Origin: Muricoccus roseus
GTDB lineage: Bacteria > Pseudomonadota > Alphaproteobacteria > Acetobacterales > Acetobacteraceae
NCBI RefSeq assembly: GCF_900141905.1
Contig: NZ_FQZF01000022.1
Span: forward strand, 1-64,000
DNA length: 64,000 nucleotides
Direction of reading: 5' to 3'
In this document: piece by piece, positions 55,747-64,000 of the stretch
Position numbering within the stretch: position 1 is the stretch's first letter
How the letters are laid out: each line of letters begins with the position of its first letter
Made by a program: the position numbers and the translations under genes
The notes under the pieces: generated by a model
What the model saw: only the letters and a program-made list of their open reading frames with translations
Database searches by the model: none
Told to the model about the DNA's origin: nothing

Positions 55747-56859
55747 TCAGACGATCGGCGCACCCGCGCGGGATTCCTGCCAGGCGAGGCGGGAGAGCAT
55801 GATGAGCGCCGCGCCGTAGTAGTCGGTCGCCTGGGCCACACGCGGCAGTTCCTGGATCCGGCGGCCGCGATCCTGCGTGGCGCGGGCGAGCTGGGCCACG
55901 GCCTGCACGCCGGCATGCCCGGCATAGGGCGCCACGGCGTTGCTGCGCAGGTCCGCCCAGGCGGGCAAGGTGCGCTGGCCGGGGGCGTGCCAGAATTCCA
56001 CGCAGGCGCGGAGCGCTGGATTGTCCGACTGGCGCGACCAGGCGAGGTAGAGCGGCACACGCACCGCGTCCCAGGAGAAGCGGGTGGGCCAGCTCGCGGC
56101 CATGCGGGGCTGGAAGCTCGGCTCGCGGTAGAACTCGATCCAGTCCGCCGGCAGGTTCCAGCGGCCGAAGCGCGCGTTGCGGCAGCAGATCTCCATCCCG
56201 TCCGCCACCAGCCGGCGCCATTGCGGGCCGGGCACGACCTTCTCGAAGTCCAGCAGGGCGGGGAAGACGTAGTAGGAAGGATTGAGTACGACATGGTCGC
56301 GCTTCTCGAAGCCCTGCATGGCCGGGAGCAGGACGAGCTTGCCCGCCACCTCCCGCGTGCAGTGGGTGAGGATGTCGCGACAGATCAGCGCCGCCTCCCG
56401 CGCCAGGGCGGGGCGGGAGAAGAGGTCGGCGCCGCGCATCAGCGCCCAGGCGATCATGATGTCGCCGTCGGTTGCGTTGTTGCGATCGGCCACCGGCTCC
56501 ACGCTGTCCCCGCGGTAGCGCCACGCGTGCAGGTTGTCCCGGCTGTGGCGGAGGTAGCGGCGGGTCCAGTCCAGGATCTTGTCGTAGGTGACGATGTCGC
56601 CGGCTTCCGCGGCGAAGAGCATGCCGAAGCCCTGGCCTTCCGTATGGGTCTCGTCGCCCTTGGCCGAGTCGAGCACGCGGCCCTCGCGGGTGACGAAGCG
56701 GCCGCGGAACATGGCCCATTCGGTCTTCACCTCGGCCAGCCATTCCGGCATCCCCTGCGCGCGGAGCGAGGAGGGAAGCGTGAGCAGCGCCGGAGCCGCG
56801 AGCAGGCCGAGCAGGCCACGGCGGCTGGAGCGGATGGGCTCAGGCGGGTCCAGGGGCAT
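55747..56859 (-). CDS. Glycoside hydrolase family 8 endoglucanase (BcsZ-like)
   Basis: About 370 residues with a twin-arginine-type export signal (SSRRGLLGLLAAPALLTLPS, cleaved after LRAQ). The GH8 signature shows the acid Glu in THTEGQGFGMLFA, the base Asp in NNATDGDIMIAWAL, and NPSYYVFPALLDF. Such enzymes cut beta-1,4-glucan, and BcsZ trims nascent cellulose in the periplasm. No bcsA/bcsB is visible nearby, so it is an orphan here. The ATG at 56859 is used; a TTG at 56898 would add 13 residues. Confidence 0.88.
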   Translation of the reverse strand: MPLDPPEPIRSSRRGLLGLLAAPALLTLPSSLRAQGMPEWLAEVKTEWAMFRGRFVTREGRVLDSAKGDETHTEGQGFGMLFAAEAGDIVTYDKILDWTRRYLRHSRDNLHAWRYRGDSVEPVADRNNATDGDIMIAWALMRGADLFSRPALAREAALICRDILTHCTREVAGKLVLLPAMQGFEKRDHVVLNPSYYVFPALLDFEKVVPGPQWRRLVADGMEICCRNARFGRWNLPADWIEFYREPSFQPRMAASWPTRFSWDAVRVPLYLAWSRQSDNPALRACVEFWHAPGQRTLPAWADLRSNAVAPYAGHAGVQAVAQLARATQDRGRRIQELPRVAQATDYYGAALIMLSRLAWQESRAGAPIV

Positions 56860-56950
56860 GGGGCGAGGGCTTTCGCTGAGCGGTTCTGTTGTGCTCAAGC
56901 TTTAGACACACGTTAAGGTTGTATCAATTAAAAGTTTACGTGAGACACGG

Positions 56951-57409
56951 GTGATCGCTGGCCAGAATGCGCGCGCAACACCGTTTCATCCTCCGGGCGG
57001 GCGCGCACCGGATGCGTTGATTCCGGCTTCAGGCGGGCGCATTCTGCCGGGCGTGAGTGCGATCGACCCCGACGTCGCCGGCCAGCTGGCCGAGGACCTG
57101 CCCCGCGACGTGTTCGTCTCGATCATCCAGAGCTTCGAGCAGGATCTGGCGCGGCTGGTGCGGCAGATGGTCGAGGCCGTCCACGCCGGAAACACTGAGG
57201 AATACCGCCGCGCGGCCCATGGCCTCGCCGGCGCCGCGGGCTCCATCGGCGCCAAGACGCTGGAGGCGCTGGCGCGTCAGGCCATGCGGTCGGACGACCG
57301 CACGCCGGCCCAGCAGATGATCCTCGGGATCGGGGAGGCGGCGAAGGTTGCGCTGGCCGAACTCGCCGCTCTGGCCGCGCCACCGGAGGAAGGCGGCGGG
57401 CGGGGCTGA
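56951..57409 (+). CDS. HPt-domain phosphotransfer protein
   Basis: Up to 152 residues. The helical HPt domain starts near residue 37 (AIDPDVAGQLAEDLPRDVFV). The phospho-accepting His lies in YRRAAHGLAGAAGSIGAKTL, the standard H-x-L/A-K/A-G-x-x pattern. The start is uncertain: the GTG at 56951 or the in-frame GTG at 57053, which gives a bare HPt domain. It converges with the adjacent hybrid kinase, whose receiver domains end the chain expected to feed an HPt, so it is the likely relay partner. Confidence 0.8.
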   Translation: MIAGQNARATPFHPPGGRAPDALIPASGGRILPGVSAIDPDVAGQLAEDLPRDVFVSIIQSFEQDLARLVRQMVEAVHAGNTEEYRRAAHGLAGAAGSIGAKTLEALARQAMRSDDRTPAQQMILGIGEAAKVALAELAALAAPPEEGGGRG

Positions 57410-57419
57410 GGAGGGCCGT

Positions 57420-60056
57420 TCAGCCCGGCGCCGGCGCGCCCATGGCCGCGCTCAAGCCGAGCGCCAGGGTCAGCTGGTCGCGCTGCACGGGCTTGGAGAG
57501 ATAGTCGTCCATCCCGGCCTCCCGGCACTGGCGTTCGAATTCCGGGCCCACGGCGGCGGTGAGGCCGACGATGCGGGTCTCGCGGTTCAGCCCGGCCCGG
57601 CGGATCTCCCGCGTGGCCTCCAGCCCGTCCATCACGGGCATCTGCAGGTCCATCAGGATGACGTCGAAGGCCTCGGCGCAGGCATGCTCGACGGCCTCCG
57701 CCCCGTTCCCCGCCACCATCACCTCCGCCCCGATCCGGGCGAGCAGTGCCCGCATGAGGAGCTGGTTGGTGGCATTGTCCTCTACCAGCAGGATGCGCAG
57801 CGGCCGCTCCTCGCGCAGCGCGCGGGGCGGTGGGGGGAGGGCGGTGGCGGCCGGGGCCAGGACCTGGAGCACCGCCTCCAGCAGCCGCGCGGGCAGCGAC
57901 GGCTTCAGCAGCATGGTGTCGACCAGCCCGGGCGGCGGGCCGCCATCGGGCATCTGCTGCGCCTCCACCCCGAAGGAGGCGAGGATGAGGGCCGGGTTGC
58001 CCAGCGCCGCCGCCTCGGCCCGGACCTGCCGGGCCAGTTCCAGCCCGCCCATCCCCGGCATGGTGGCGTCCAGCACCGCGGCATGGAAGGCGGTGCCGCG
58101 GCGCGCCGCCAGGCGCAGCAGGTTCAGCGCCGCCGCCCCGCTCTCCGCCCCCAGCGCCGCGGCGCCGGCGGCGGTGAGCTGGCGGACCATCACGTCCCGG
58201 TTCAGCGGCAGGTCGTCCACCACCAGGATGCGGCGCCCGGCCAGCGGCGGCGGCACGGCAGCAGGGCCGGGCAGCGCGCCCACCACGATCCAGAAGCGGA
58301 ACACGCTGCCCCCGCCCTGGCGCGGGGTCGCCTCGATCCCGCCGCCCATCTGCTCGGCGAGCTTGCGGCAGATGGCCAAGCCCAGCCCCGTGCCGCCATA
58401 TTTGCGGCTGATCGAGGCGTCGGCCTGGGTGAAGCGCTCAAACAGCATCGGCACCTTGGTGGCATCCACGCCGATGCCGGTATCCGCCACCGAGCAGGTC
58501 AGGCGCAGCGCGCCTTCCTCGTCCTCCATCGGCGTGGCCTGGATCGACACCTCGATCCAGCCGCCTTCCGTGAACTTGATGGCGTTGCCCACGAGGTTGA
58601 ACAGGATCTGCCGGAACCGCCCGGGGTCGCCCAGCACCTGGCGTGGCAGCTCCGGGGGCAGGGAGGCCACCATCTCCACCCCCTTGGAGGCTGCGCGCGC
58701 CGCGAAGAGCTCCACGATGGTGCCGATCTCGTTCTCCAGGGTGAACGGGATATGCTCGTGCTCGATCATCCCGGCCTCCAGCTTGGAGAAGTCGAGGATG
58801 TCGTTCAGCACCATCAGCAGGTGCTCGGCGCTGCCCTGGATGGTCTCGGCATAGCGGCGCTGGATCGGGTCGAGATGGCTGTCCAGCAGCAGCCCGGTCA
58901 TGCCGATCACGCCGTTCATCGGCGTGCGGATCTCGTGGCTCATCGCCGCGAGGAACTCCTCCTTCGCCCGCGTCGCCGCCCGTGCCTCCCGCTCGCTCTC
59001 GCTCAGCGCATCGCCCTGCGCCTTCAGGGCGGCCGCCTGGCGGGACATGAGCCAGAGCGCCACGAGCATGATGGCGGCGATCGCGATGCCGCCGCCCGTC
59101 AGCAGCGCCGCCAGCCGCTCCACCCCCTCGAAGGCGACCGCCTTCCGCCGCGCGGCCTCGATGGCCATGGTTCCCTGGCGGATGGTGGAGAAGGCGGCGA
59201 AGACGTCCTGCCCGTCCTGGTCGATGCCGGAATAGGTGCCGCTCTCTCGCCGCGGCAGGAAGTCACGGAACAGCCAGGCGGAGGGGTTGGCCTCGCCCAC
59301 CCCCTCCACCCGCCCGTCCGAGCGGGCGAGCAGCAGGCCGTTCATGGAATGGATGCGCACCGTGACGCCGAAGGCCTCGGCATGGCGGCGCCCCACCGAG
59401 ATCAGGTAGTCCGGGTTGAGCAGCGCGACCGCGGCCCCGGTGAACTCTCCGCGGCCGTTGCGGAGCCCCCGGGCGAGCGGGATGGACCAGATGCCGGCCG
59501 CCTGGATGGCGCGGGCCTGCATGGCGGACGAGCCGCCAAGGAAGCGCCCGGCCTCGGGCGAGCCGAGCCGCAGCGCGGGGCCGCCCAGGCGGAGCACGCG
59601 GAACCAGTCCCGGTCCGCCACTGAGGCGCCGCGCAGGCTTTCGACGGTGGATGCGGTGACGAGGCCGTTCGCGTCCACGACCAGCACAGCCCGGAGCTGC
59701 GGCACATCCCGGATTCGCCCGGCCAGAGCGCGTGCGGTGGCGGCCGGGTCGGGATCGCTGCTGCGCTCGGCCATGTCGAGCAGGACGAAGTCCACGGTCT
59801 GGATGGCGCGGGCGAGCTGGTCCGCCATGGCGGCGGTCACGCCCATGGTCAGGCGCTCCGCGTCATTCGCCGCCTCCCGCTGGCCGCGGTCGAAAAGTAT
59901 GAGATAAACGGCGGCGAAGCAGAGGCCGACGACCATCACCGTCGCGGCGAACAGCCGCCAAGGCCGGGGGGTGGCCGGCTTGGCAGGACCCAGCTTGAGG
60001 GCCCGGCGAAGGGGGGATGGCGTCGTGTTCATGCGGCGTGCGACCGTGGTCATCAT
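57420..60056 (-). CDS. Hybrid sensor histidine kinase with two receiver domains
   Basis: 878 residues. TM1 is about residues 35-55, and a large periplasmic Cache-type sensor follows ([37 protein letters not shown]). TM2 is about 325-347, then HisKA with the phospho-His in [16 protein letters not shown] and HATPase ([26 protein letters not shown]). Receiver 1 contains [10 protein letters not shown] with Asp in [10 protein letters not shown], and receiver 2 contains LVEDNATNQ with Asp in [11 protein letters not shown] and Lys in YLSKPV. Starts at 60056, 60053 or 60032 are possible. It overlaps or abuts the divergent solute-binding gene head to head. Confidence 0.9.
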   Translation of the reverse strand: MMTTVARRMNTTPSPLRRALKLGPAKPATPRPWRLFAATVMVVGLCFAAVYLILFDRGQREAANDAERLTMGVTAAMADQLARAIQTVDFVLLDMAERSSDPDPAATARALAGRIRDVPQLRAVLVVDANGLVTASTVESLRGASVADRDWFRVLRLGGPALRLGSPEAGRFLGGSSAMQARAIQAAGIWSIPLARGLRNGRGEFTGAAVALLNPDYLISVGRRHAEAFGVTVRIHSMNGLLLARSDGRVEGVGEANPSAWLFRDFLPRRESGTYSGIDQDGQDVFAAFSTIRQGTMAIEAARRKAVAFEGVERLAALLTGGGIAIAAIMLVALWLMSRQAAALKAQGDALSESEREARAATRAKEEFLAAMSHEIRTPMNGVIGMTGLLLDSHLDPIQRRYAETIQGSAEHLLMVLNDILDFSKLEAGMIEHEHIPFTLENEIGTIVELFAARAASKGVEMVASLPPELPRQVLGDPGRFRQILFNLVGNAIKFTEGGWIEVSIQATPMEDEEGALRLTCSVADTGIGVDATKVPMLFERFTQADASISRKYGGTGLGLAICRKLAEQMGGGIEATPRQGGGSVFRFWIVVGALPGPAAVPPPLAGRRILVVDDLPLNRDVMVRQLTAAGAAALGAESGAAALNLLRLAARRGTAFHAAVLDATMPGMGGLELARQVRAEAAALGNPALILASFGVEAQQMPDGGPPPGLVDTMLLKPSLPARLLEAVLQVLAPAATALPPPPRALREERPLRILLVEDNATNQLLMRALLARIGAEVMVAGNGAEAVEHACAEAFDVILMDLQMPVMDGLEATREIRRAGLNRETRIVGLTAAVGPEFERQCREAGMDDYLSKPVQRDQLTLALGLSAAMGAPAPG

Positions 60057-60885
60057 CGCAGGCCTGTCTATCTTTTGCGAGGGCGGATCGTTTGATGAGG
60101 CGTTCTGGCGCCCTGCGGTGGCCCAGAATGTCGCCAGCCCGGGCCGGACGGCGCCGGTTGTGACGCCGGACCGGTCGGCCACCGTGCGCGCCCGGCGGGA
60201 ACTGCTCGTCTGCACCGCCCCCGACCTTCCCTCCATCTCCTGGCGCAACCACCGAAACGGCGAGTTGGAGGGGCTGGATGCCGACATCGCCCATGCCCTG
60301 GCGGCGCGGCTGAGTGTCCGACCGGTCTTCGTGGAAACCGCCCCGGGCGGGGTCATCGACATGGTCGAGCGCGGGGCCTGCGACCTCGGCATGGGCGGGC
60401 TCGGCGTCAGCCCGGCCCGTGCGGCGCGGGTCGCCTTCACCACGCCCTTCCTCGCCGGCCCCCTGGCGGCGATCACGCAGCGCGCCCGCAGCCGCGTGGC
60501 CGGCTGGACGGGGCTGGACCGGGAGGGCGTGGTGGTGGCCGTCCTGGCCGGATCGGTGGCGGAGGAGGTGATGCGCCAGCATGCGCGCCAGGCCGAGATC
60601 CTGCCCGTGCGCCCGCCGATGGTCCCGGAACAGGAGATCAGCGCCGGCCGCGCCGATGTCTTTGTCACGGACTACGCGGATTCCCGCCGCCTGCGGGAGG
60701 ATGACACCTGGCAGGTGGCTCACGCGCCCCGGAGCCTGGGCCACACGCTCTACGCCTATGCCGTCCCGCGGGGGGACCCGGCCTGGCTGGCGGAGGTGAA
60801 CGGCTTCCTCGCCCAGGTGAAGGCGGACGGAACCCTGCCCCGCGCCGCTCAGCGCTGGGGGCTGCGGGAGATGGTGGTAAACTGA
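60031..60885 (+). CDS. Extracellular solute-binding protein family 3 (sensor-associated)
   Basis: 284 residues. A weak signal sequence ([14 protein letters not shown]) is cleaved perhaps after PAVAQ. The type-2 periplasmic binding domain has [40 protein letters not shown], the GxG-type [20 protein letters not shown] and [20 protein letters not shown]. No ABC-transporter genes are adjacent, so it may pass its ligand signal to the neighbouring kinase. A GTG at 60025, eight bases after AAGGGGGG, may be the real start. It converges with the gntR gene (3-base gap). Confidence 0.82.
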   Translation: MRRATVVIIAGLSIFCEGGSFDEAFWRPAVAQNVASPGRTAPVVTPDRSATVRARRELLVCTAPDLPSISWRNHRNGELEGLDADIAHALAARLSVRPVFVETAPGGVIDMVERGACDLGMGGLGVSPARAARVAFTTPFLAGPLAAITQRARSRVAGWTGLDREGVVVAVLAGSVAEEVMRQHARQAEILPVRPPMVPEQEISAGRADVFVTDYADSRRLREDDTWQVAHAPRSLGHTLYAYAVPRGDPAWLAEVNGFLAQVKADGTLPRAAQRWGLREMVVN

Positions 60886-60888
60886 CCC

Positions 60889-61566
60889 TCAGCCCTGGCC
60901 GAGGGATTCCAGCCAGCGGCGCTTCCCGCCGCCGGCCACATGCGCCTCCCCCAGCGCGCGGGCACGGGCGGGATCTCCCTCGGCCACGGCCGCGAGCATG
61001 GCGGCGTGCTCGGCATTGCTCTCCCGCATCCGCTCGGGGCGGGAGAGGGAGCGCTGGCGGGCCAGGTGGCTCTCCTTCAGCAGAGAGCCGTAGAGGGTCG
61101 CGGCCCGGCGATGGCCGGCCGCCTCGTGCAGCGCGTCATGGAAGTCCAGGTTGCGGGCGTAATAGGCCGCCGCGTCGCCGGCCCCGGCATCCGCCTCCAT
61201 CGCCGCCACCTGGGCCTGCAACCGCTCAAGCACCGCCGGCGCCAGGGTGCCGGCCGCCCGCCGCTCCGCCAGCCGGGCCAGGATGAAGCCCTGGAGCAGC
61301 GCGCGCATGTCATAGAGCTCGGCCATCTCCTCCGGCTCCAGCCGGCGCACGCTCATGCCCTGGCCGGCAGGGCCGGCCGTGACCAGACCATCCCGCTCCA
61401 GCCCGCGCAGCGCCTCGCGCAGCGGCCCGCGGGAGAGGCCGAGCCGGGCCGCGAGGGCGACCTCGTTCAGCCGGCTGCCCGGGGCCAGCTCGCCGGAGAG
61501 GATCAGTCGCTCCAGCTCCGCCCGGGCGCGCTCCGGCAGGGGAAGCTGCGTGGGAAGAGTGTCCAT
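60889..61566 (-). CDS. GntR-family (FadR/FCD) transcriptional regulator
   Basis: 225 residues. The winged-HTH domain (residues 10-75) has LILSGELAPGSRLNEVALAA and LGLSRGPLREALRGLERDGL. The C-terminal all-helical FCD ligand domain has the metal-binding pattern NLDFHDALHEAAGH, NAEHAAM and GEAHVAG. It likely represses the divergent CoA-transferase operon until a carboxylate or acyl-CoA ligand binds. A perfect palindrome at 61597-61617 lies between the two starts. Confidence 0.9.
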   Translation of the reverse strand: MDTLPTQLPLPERARAELERLILSGELAPGSRLNEVALAARLGLSRGPLREALRGLERDGLVTAGPAGQGMSVRRLEPEEMAELYDMRALLQGFILARLAERRAAGTLAPAVLERLQAQVAAMEADAGAGDAAAYYARNLDFHDALHEAAGHRRAATLYGSLLKESHLARQRSLSRPERMRESNAEHAAMLAAVAEGDPARARALGEAHVAGGGKRRWLESLGQG

Positions 61567-61596
61567 GGAGTTCAGGGCATCACGGCTGCGCGCAAC

Positions 61597-61617
61597 CTGT
61601 CAACAGCCTGTTGACAG
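61597..61617. promoter_or_regulatory. Probable GntR operator
   Basis: CTGTCAACA-GCC-TGTTGACAG is a perfect 9-bp palindrome 31 bases upstream of gntR and 43 bases upstream of the CoA-transferase gene. It contains TTGACA-like boxes in both directions, so bound repressor would cover both promoters. Confidence 0.75.
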
Positions 61618-61660
61618 ATAGGCCAGCTCTCCGCAGCCTGGGGCCGACGGAGGATTTGCC

Positions 61661-62884
61661 ATGCTCGACGCCCCGAACCCCGCCACCCCCGGCGGCACGG
61701 ACGCCGGGGGCGCGGGGGCGCTCTCGCGCTTCACCGTGCTCGACCTCACCCGTGTCCGTTCCGGCCCGACCTGCGTGCGCCAGCTCGCGGATTGGGGCGC
61801 CAAGGTCATCAAGATCGAGATGCCGGAAGGGCTCGACCAGGGCGACCCGATGGGCGGCCCGCGCGGCGGGCCGGACTTCCAGAACCTGCACCGCAACAAG
61901 CGCGGCCTGACGCTGAACCTGAAGTCGCCCGAGGGCGTGGCCATCCTGAAGAAGCTCGCCGCCCAGGCCGATGTGGTGGTGGAGAACTTCCGCCCGGATG
62001 TGAAGGACCGCCTCGGCATCGGCTACAAGGACCTCTCGGCGGTGAACCCTCGCCTGGTCTACGCCTCGATCTCAGGCTTCGGGCAGGACGGCCCCTATGC
62101 CGGCCGCCCCGGCTTCGACCAGATCGCGCAGGGCATGGGCGGGCTGATGTCCATCACCGGCCTGCCGGGGCAGGGCCCCGTGCGCGTCGGCATTCCCATA
62201 GCCGATCTCTGCGCCGGGCTGTTCGCGGCGCAGGGCATCATGGTCGCGCTGCTGGAGCGCGAGGTGAGCGGGAAGGGGCAATGGGTGCAGACCTCGCTGC
62301 TCCAGGCCCAGGCCTTTATGCTGGACTTCCAGGCCGCGCGCTGGCTGCAGGCCGGCGAGGTGCCGAAGCAGGCCGGCAACAACCACCCGACCTCCATCCC
62401 GACCGGTGTCTTCAAGACCAGGGACGGCCACATCAACATCGCCGCCACCGGCAACGCCATCTGGAAGCGCTTCGCCATCGCCGCCGGCGCGCCGGAATGG
62501 CTGGAGGACCCGCGCTTCAAGGATGCCGGCTCCCGCTCCGACAATCGCGACGCGCTGAACGCGCTGATCGACGCCAAGATCGCGGAACGGACGAGCGAGG
62601 AATGGGTCACGGCGCTGAACGAGGCCGGCGTGCCGGCGGGGCCGATCTACTCCATCGACCAGATGTTCGCCGACCCGCAGGTGAAGCATCTCGGCATCGC
62701 CGCCGAACTGAACGAGGGGGGGAAGGCGCAGACCTATGTCGCGCAGCCCATCGTGCTCTCGCGCACGCCCAGCCGCATCGCCAGCCACCCGCCCGCCATC
62801 GGCGAGCACTCGGCCGAGGTGCTGCGCGATGCCGGCTACACGGATGACGACATCGCGGGCTTCCAGTCCCGCCAGGTGATCTAG
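61661..62884 (+). CDS. CaiB/BaiF (family III) CoA transferase
   Basis: A 407-residue family III CoA transferase that moves CoA between carboxylates through an aspartyl-CoA mixed anhydride. It has FTVLDLTRVRSGPTCVRQLA with DWGAKVIKIE at the N-terminus, LHRNKRGLTLNLKSPEG, YASISGFGQDGPYAGRPGF, and the catalytic Asp in GFDQIAQGMGGLMS. It is complete. It is the first gene of a GntR-controlled operon with a crotonase-fold protein and a Bug receptor, pointing to uptake and CoA activation of an organic acid. Confidence 0.92.
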   Translation: MLDAPNPATPGGTDAGGAGALSRFTVLDLTRVRSGPTCVRQLADWGAKVIKIEMPEGLDQGDPMGGPRGGPDFQNLHRNKRGLTLNLKSPEGVAILKKLAAQADVVVENFRPDVKDRLGIGYKDLSAVNPRLVYASISGFGQDGPYAGRPGFDQIAQGMGGLMSITGLPGQGPVRVGIPIADLCAGLFAAQGIMVALLEREVSGKGQWVQTSLLQAQAFMLDFQAARWLQAGEVPKQAGNNHPTSIPTGVFKTRDGHINIAATGNAIWKRFAIAAGAPEWLEDPRFKDAGSRSDNRDALNALIDAKIAERTSEEWVTALNEAGVPAGPIYSIDQMFADPQVKHLGIAAELNEGGKAQTYVAQPIVLSRTPSRIASHPPAIGEHSAEVLRDAGYTDDDIAGFQSRQVI

Positions 62885-62898
62885 GACACAGCAAGCAG

Positions 62899-63714
62899 AT
62901 GCCCGACGCGCTTCCCCCGCCGAACCCGGCGCTTGGCACCGACAAGATGCTCTCCCGCAAGGAGGGCGGCGTCGGCTGGATGATCTTCAACAACCCCGAG
63001 CGCCACAATGCCGTCTCCATGGAGATGTGGGTGGCGGCGGAGCGGATCCTGGCCGACTTCGCCGCTGATCCCGAGGTGCGGGTGGTGGTCGTCACTGGCG
63101 CGGGCGGTAAGGCCTTCGTCTCCGGCGCCGACATCTCGAAGTTCGAGAGCGAGCGCGGCAGCAAGGAGGCGGTGGACGCCTATCAGGCGCAGACCGCGAA
63201 GGTCTACGAGGCGCTCTCGGACTTCCCCAAGCCGACCATCGCCGCCATCCGCGGCCATTGCATCGGCGGCGGTAGCGCGCTCGCGGTGTGCTGCGATCTG
63301 CGGATCTGCACGGAGAAGTCCTCCTTCGGCATCCCGGCCGCGAAGCTCGGCCTGGGCTATCCGCTCCCCGGCATCCGGCGCCTGGTGCAACTCGTCGGCC
63401 CCTCCTTCGCGAAGGAGCTGTTCTTTACCGCCAAGCGCTTCTCGGCCGAGGATGCGCGCATCATGGGGCTGGTGAACCGCGTGGTGGCCGATGACGCGCT
63501 GGACGCCACGATCGAGGATTACGCGAGCACCATTGCCGGCAACGCGCCGCTCACCGTCGGTTCGGTGAAGGCCATCGTGGCCGAGGCGCTGAAGGCGCAG
63601 CCCGACGAGGCGCTGTGCAACCGCCTCGTGCTCGAATGCTTCGCGAGCGAGGACTACGTCGAAGGCCGCCGCGCCTTCATGGAGAAGCGGCCGCCGCAGT
63701 TCAAAGGCCGCTAA
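62899..63714 (+). CDS. Crotonase-fold protein lacking both hydratase glutamates
   Basis: 271 residues of the enoyl-CoA hydratase/isomerase family. The oxyanion-hole segments are present (VSGADISKF and GHCIGGG). The two catalytic Glu of hydratases, Glu144 and Glu164 in the rat enzyme, align with Ala127 (GGGSALAV) and Ala147 (FGIPAAKLG). It therefore should bind acyl-CoA but probably does not hydrate enoyl-CoA; decarboxylase, thioesterase or other crotonase chemistry is possible. It lies 14 bases after the CoA-transferase gene. Confidence 0.85.
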   Translation: MPDALPPPNPALGTDKMLSRKEGGVGWMIFNNPERHNAVSMEMWVAAERILADFAADPEVRVVVVTGAGGKAFVSGADISKFESERGSKEAVDAYQAQTAKVYEALSDFPKPTIAAIRGHCIGGGSALAVCCDLRICTEKSSFGIPAAKLGLGYPLPGIRRLVQLVGPSFAKELFFTAKRFSAEDARIMGLVNRVVADDALDATIEDYASTIAGNAPLTVGSVKAIVAEALKAQPDEALCNRLVLECFASEDYVEGRRAFMEKRPPQFKGR

Positions 63715-63785
63715 TTCGGTTTGAACGGTCCCCCGAGAGACCCGCGACAGACGGGCCCGGGGGTGCCGATGGAGGAGGAAGTCCG

Positions 63786-64000
63786 ATGATCGACCGTCGC
63801 GCCCTGCTGGGCGCCGGGCTGGGAGGCTGCGCGCTTTCCCTCCCGGCGCTCCATGCCCAGGCCCAGGACAACTGGCCCAGCAAGCCCATCCGCATCGTGG
63901 TCGGCTTCGCCGCCGGCGGGGCCACCGATATCAGCACGCGGGTGATGCAGCCCAAGCTCTCCGCCCTGCTCGGCCAGCCCGTCGTCATCGACAACCGGCC
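63786..64000 (+). CDS. Bug-family solute-binding protein, N-terminal part (cut by window end)
   Basis: The first 71 codons of a TctC-like receptor. The export signal RRALLGAGLGGCALSLPA ends near LHAQAQD, followed by the Bug signature NWPSKPIRIVVGFAAGGATD and LGQPVVIDNR. The ATG at 63786 follows GGAGGAAG. It is the third gene of the GntR-controlled operon and likely captures the acid that the CoA transferase activates. Confidence 0.9.
   Translation, partial: MIDRRALLGAGLGGCALSLPALHAQAQDNWPSKPIRIVVGFAAGGATDISTRVMQPKLSALLGQPVVIDNR

Noticed and set aside
57348-59624. A 758-codon open frame on the plus strand
   Set aside because: It is antisense to the hybrid kinase and has repetitive composition without domains.

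Overview
The window is GC-rich chromosomal DNA of an alphaproteobacterium, most likely Acetobacteraceae of the Roseomonas type. This rests on codon use, the class I lysyl-tRNA synthetase, a usg gene, several Bug-type (TctC-like) solute receptors, and the fab/acpP/mltG and yicC/gmk gene orders. No rRNA, tRNA or CRISPR was seen.

Layout. 1-3.4 kb: the end of an IS5-like element, abutting a piuC plus TonB-receptor iron-uptake pair. 3.5-10 kb: a small secreted protein, then fabD, a GNAT gene, fabG, acpP, fabF, mltG and an EamA exporter. 10-18.3 kb: orphan rutA, a TerC-like protein, an SDR, yicC-gmk, two transporters, an LDH-fold dehydrogenase with an unusual specificity residue, and an unknown gene. 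18.3-21.3 kb: usg, groESL under two CIRCE operators, and a cold-shock protein. 21.3-34.5 kb: housekeeping and stress genes (stress-type protein, esterase, TerB-like protein, DinG-like helicase, class II aldolase, catalase, asd), then class I LysRS overlapping an mprF-like gene whose C-terminal domain is cut short.

34.5-48.5 kb is the most unusual region. A LexA/CI-type S24 repressor faces a 13 kb island of podovirus late genes in the order of phage T7: portal, scaffold, capsid, tail tubular A and B, gp14-like protein, tailspike, terminase small and large, then two unknown genes and a cell-wall hydrolase. No integrase, polymerase, primase or large ejection protein is present. The capsid gene is preceded by a 450-base leader with mutually exclusive stems and a terminator. 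The island could be a defective prophage or a domesticated particle (gene-transfer-agent-like) locus.

48.5-64 kb: a Bug receptor with an isocitrate-lyase-fold enzyme, a DUF952 protein, an EamA transporter, pyrD, a HAD hydrolase, a Bcr/CflA exporter, a small lipoprotein, a GH8 glucanase, a sensory module (HPt protein, hybrid histidine kinase and a solute-binding protein whose start overlaps the kinase start head to head), and a GntR-controlled operon (CoA transferase, crotonase-fold protein without the hydratase glutamates, Bug receptor cut by the window end). Two copies of a roughly 235-base multi-hairpin repeat lie at 50.8 and 55.5 kb.
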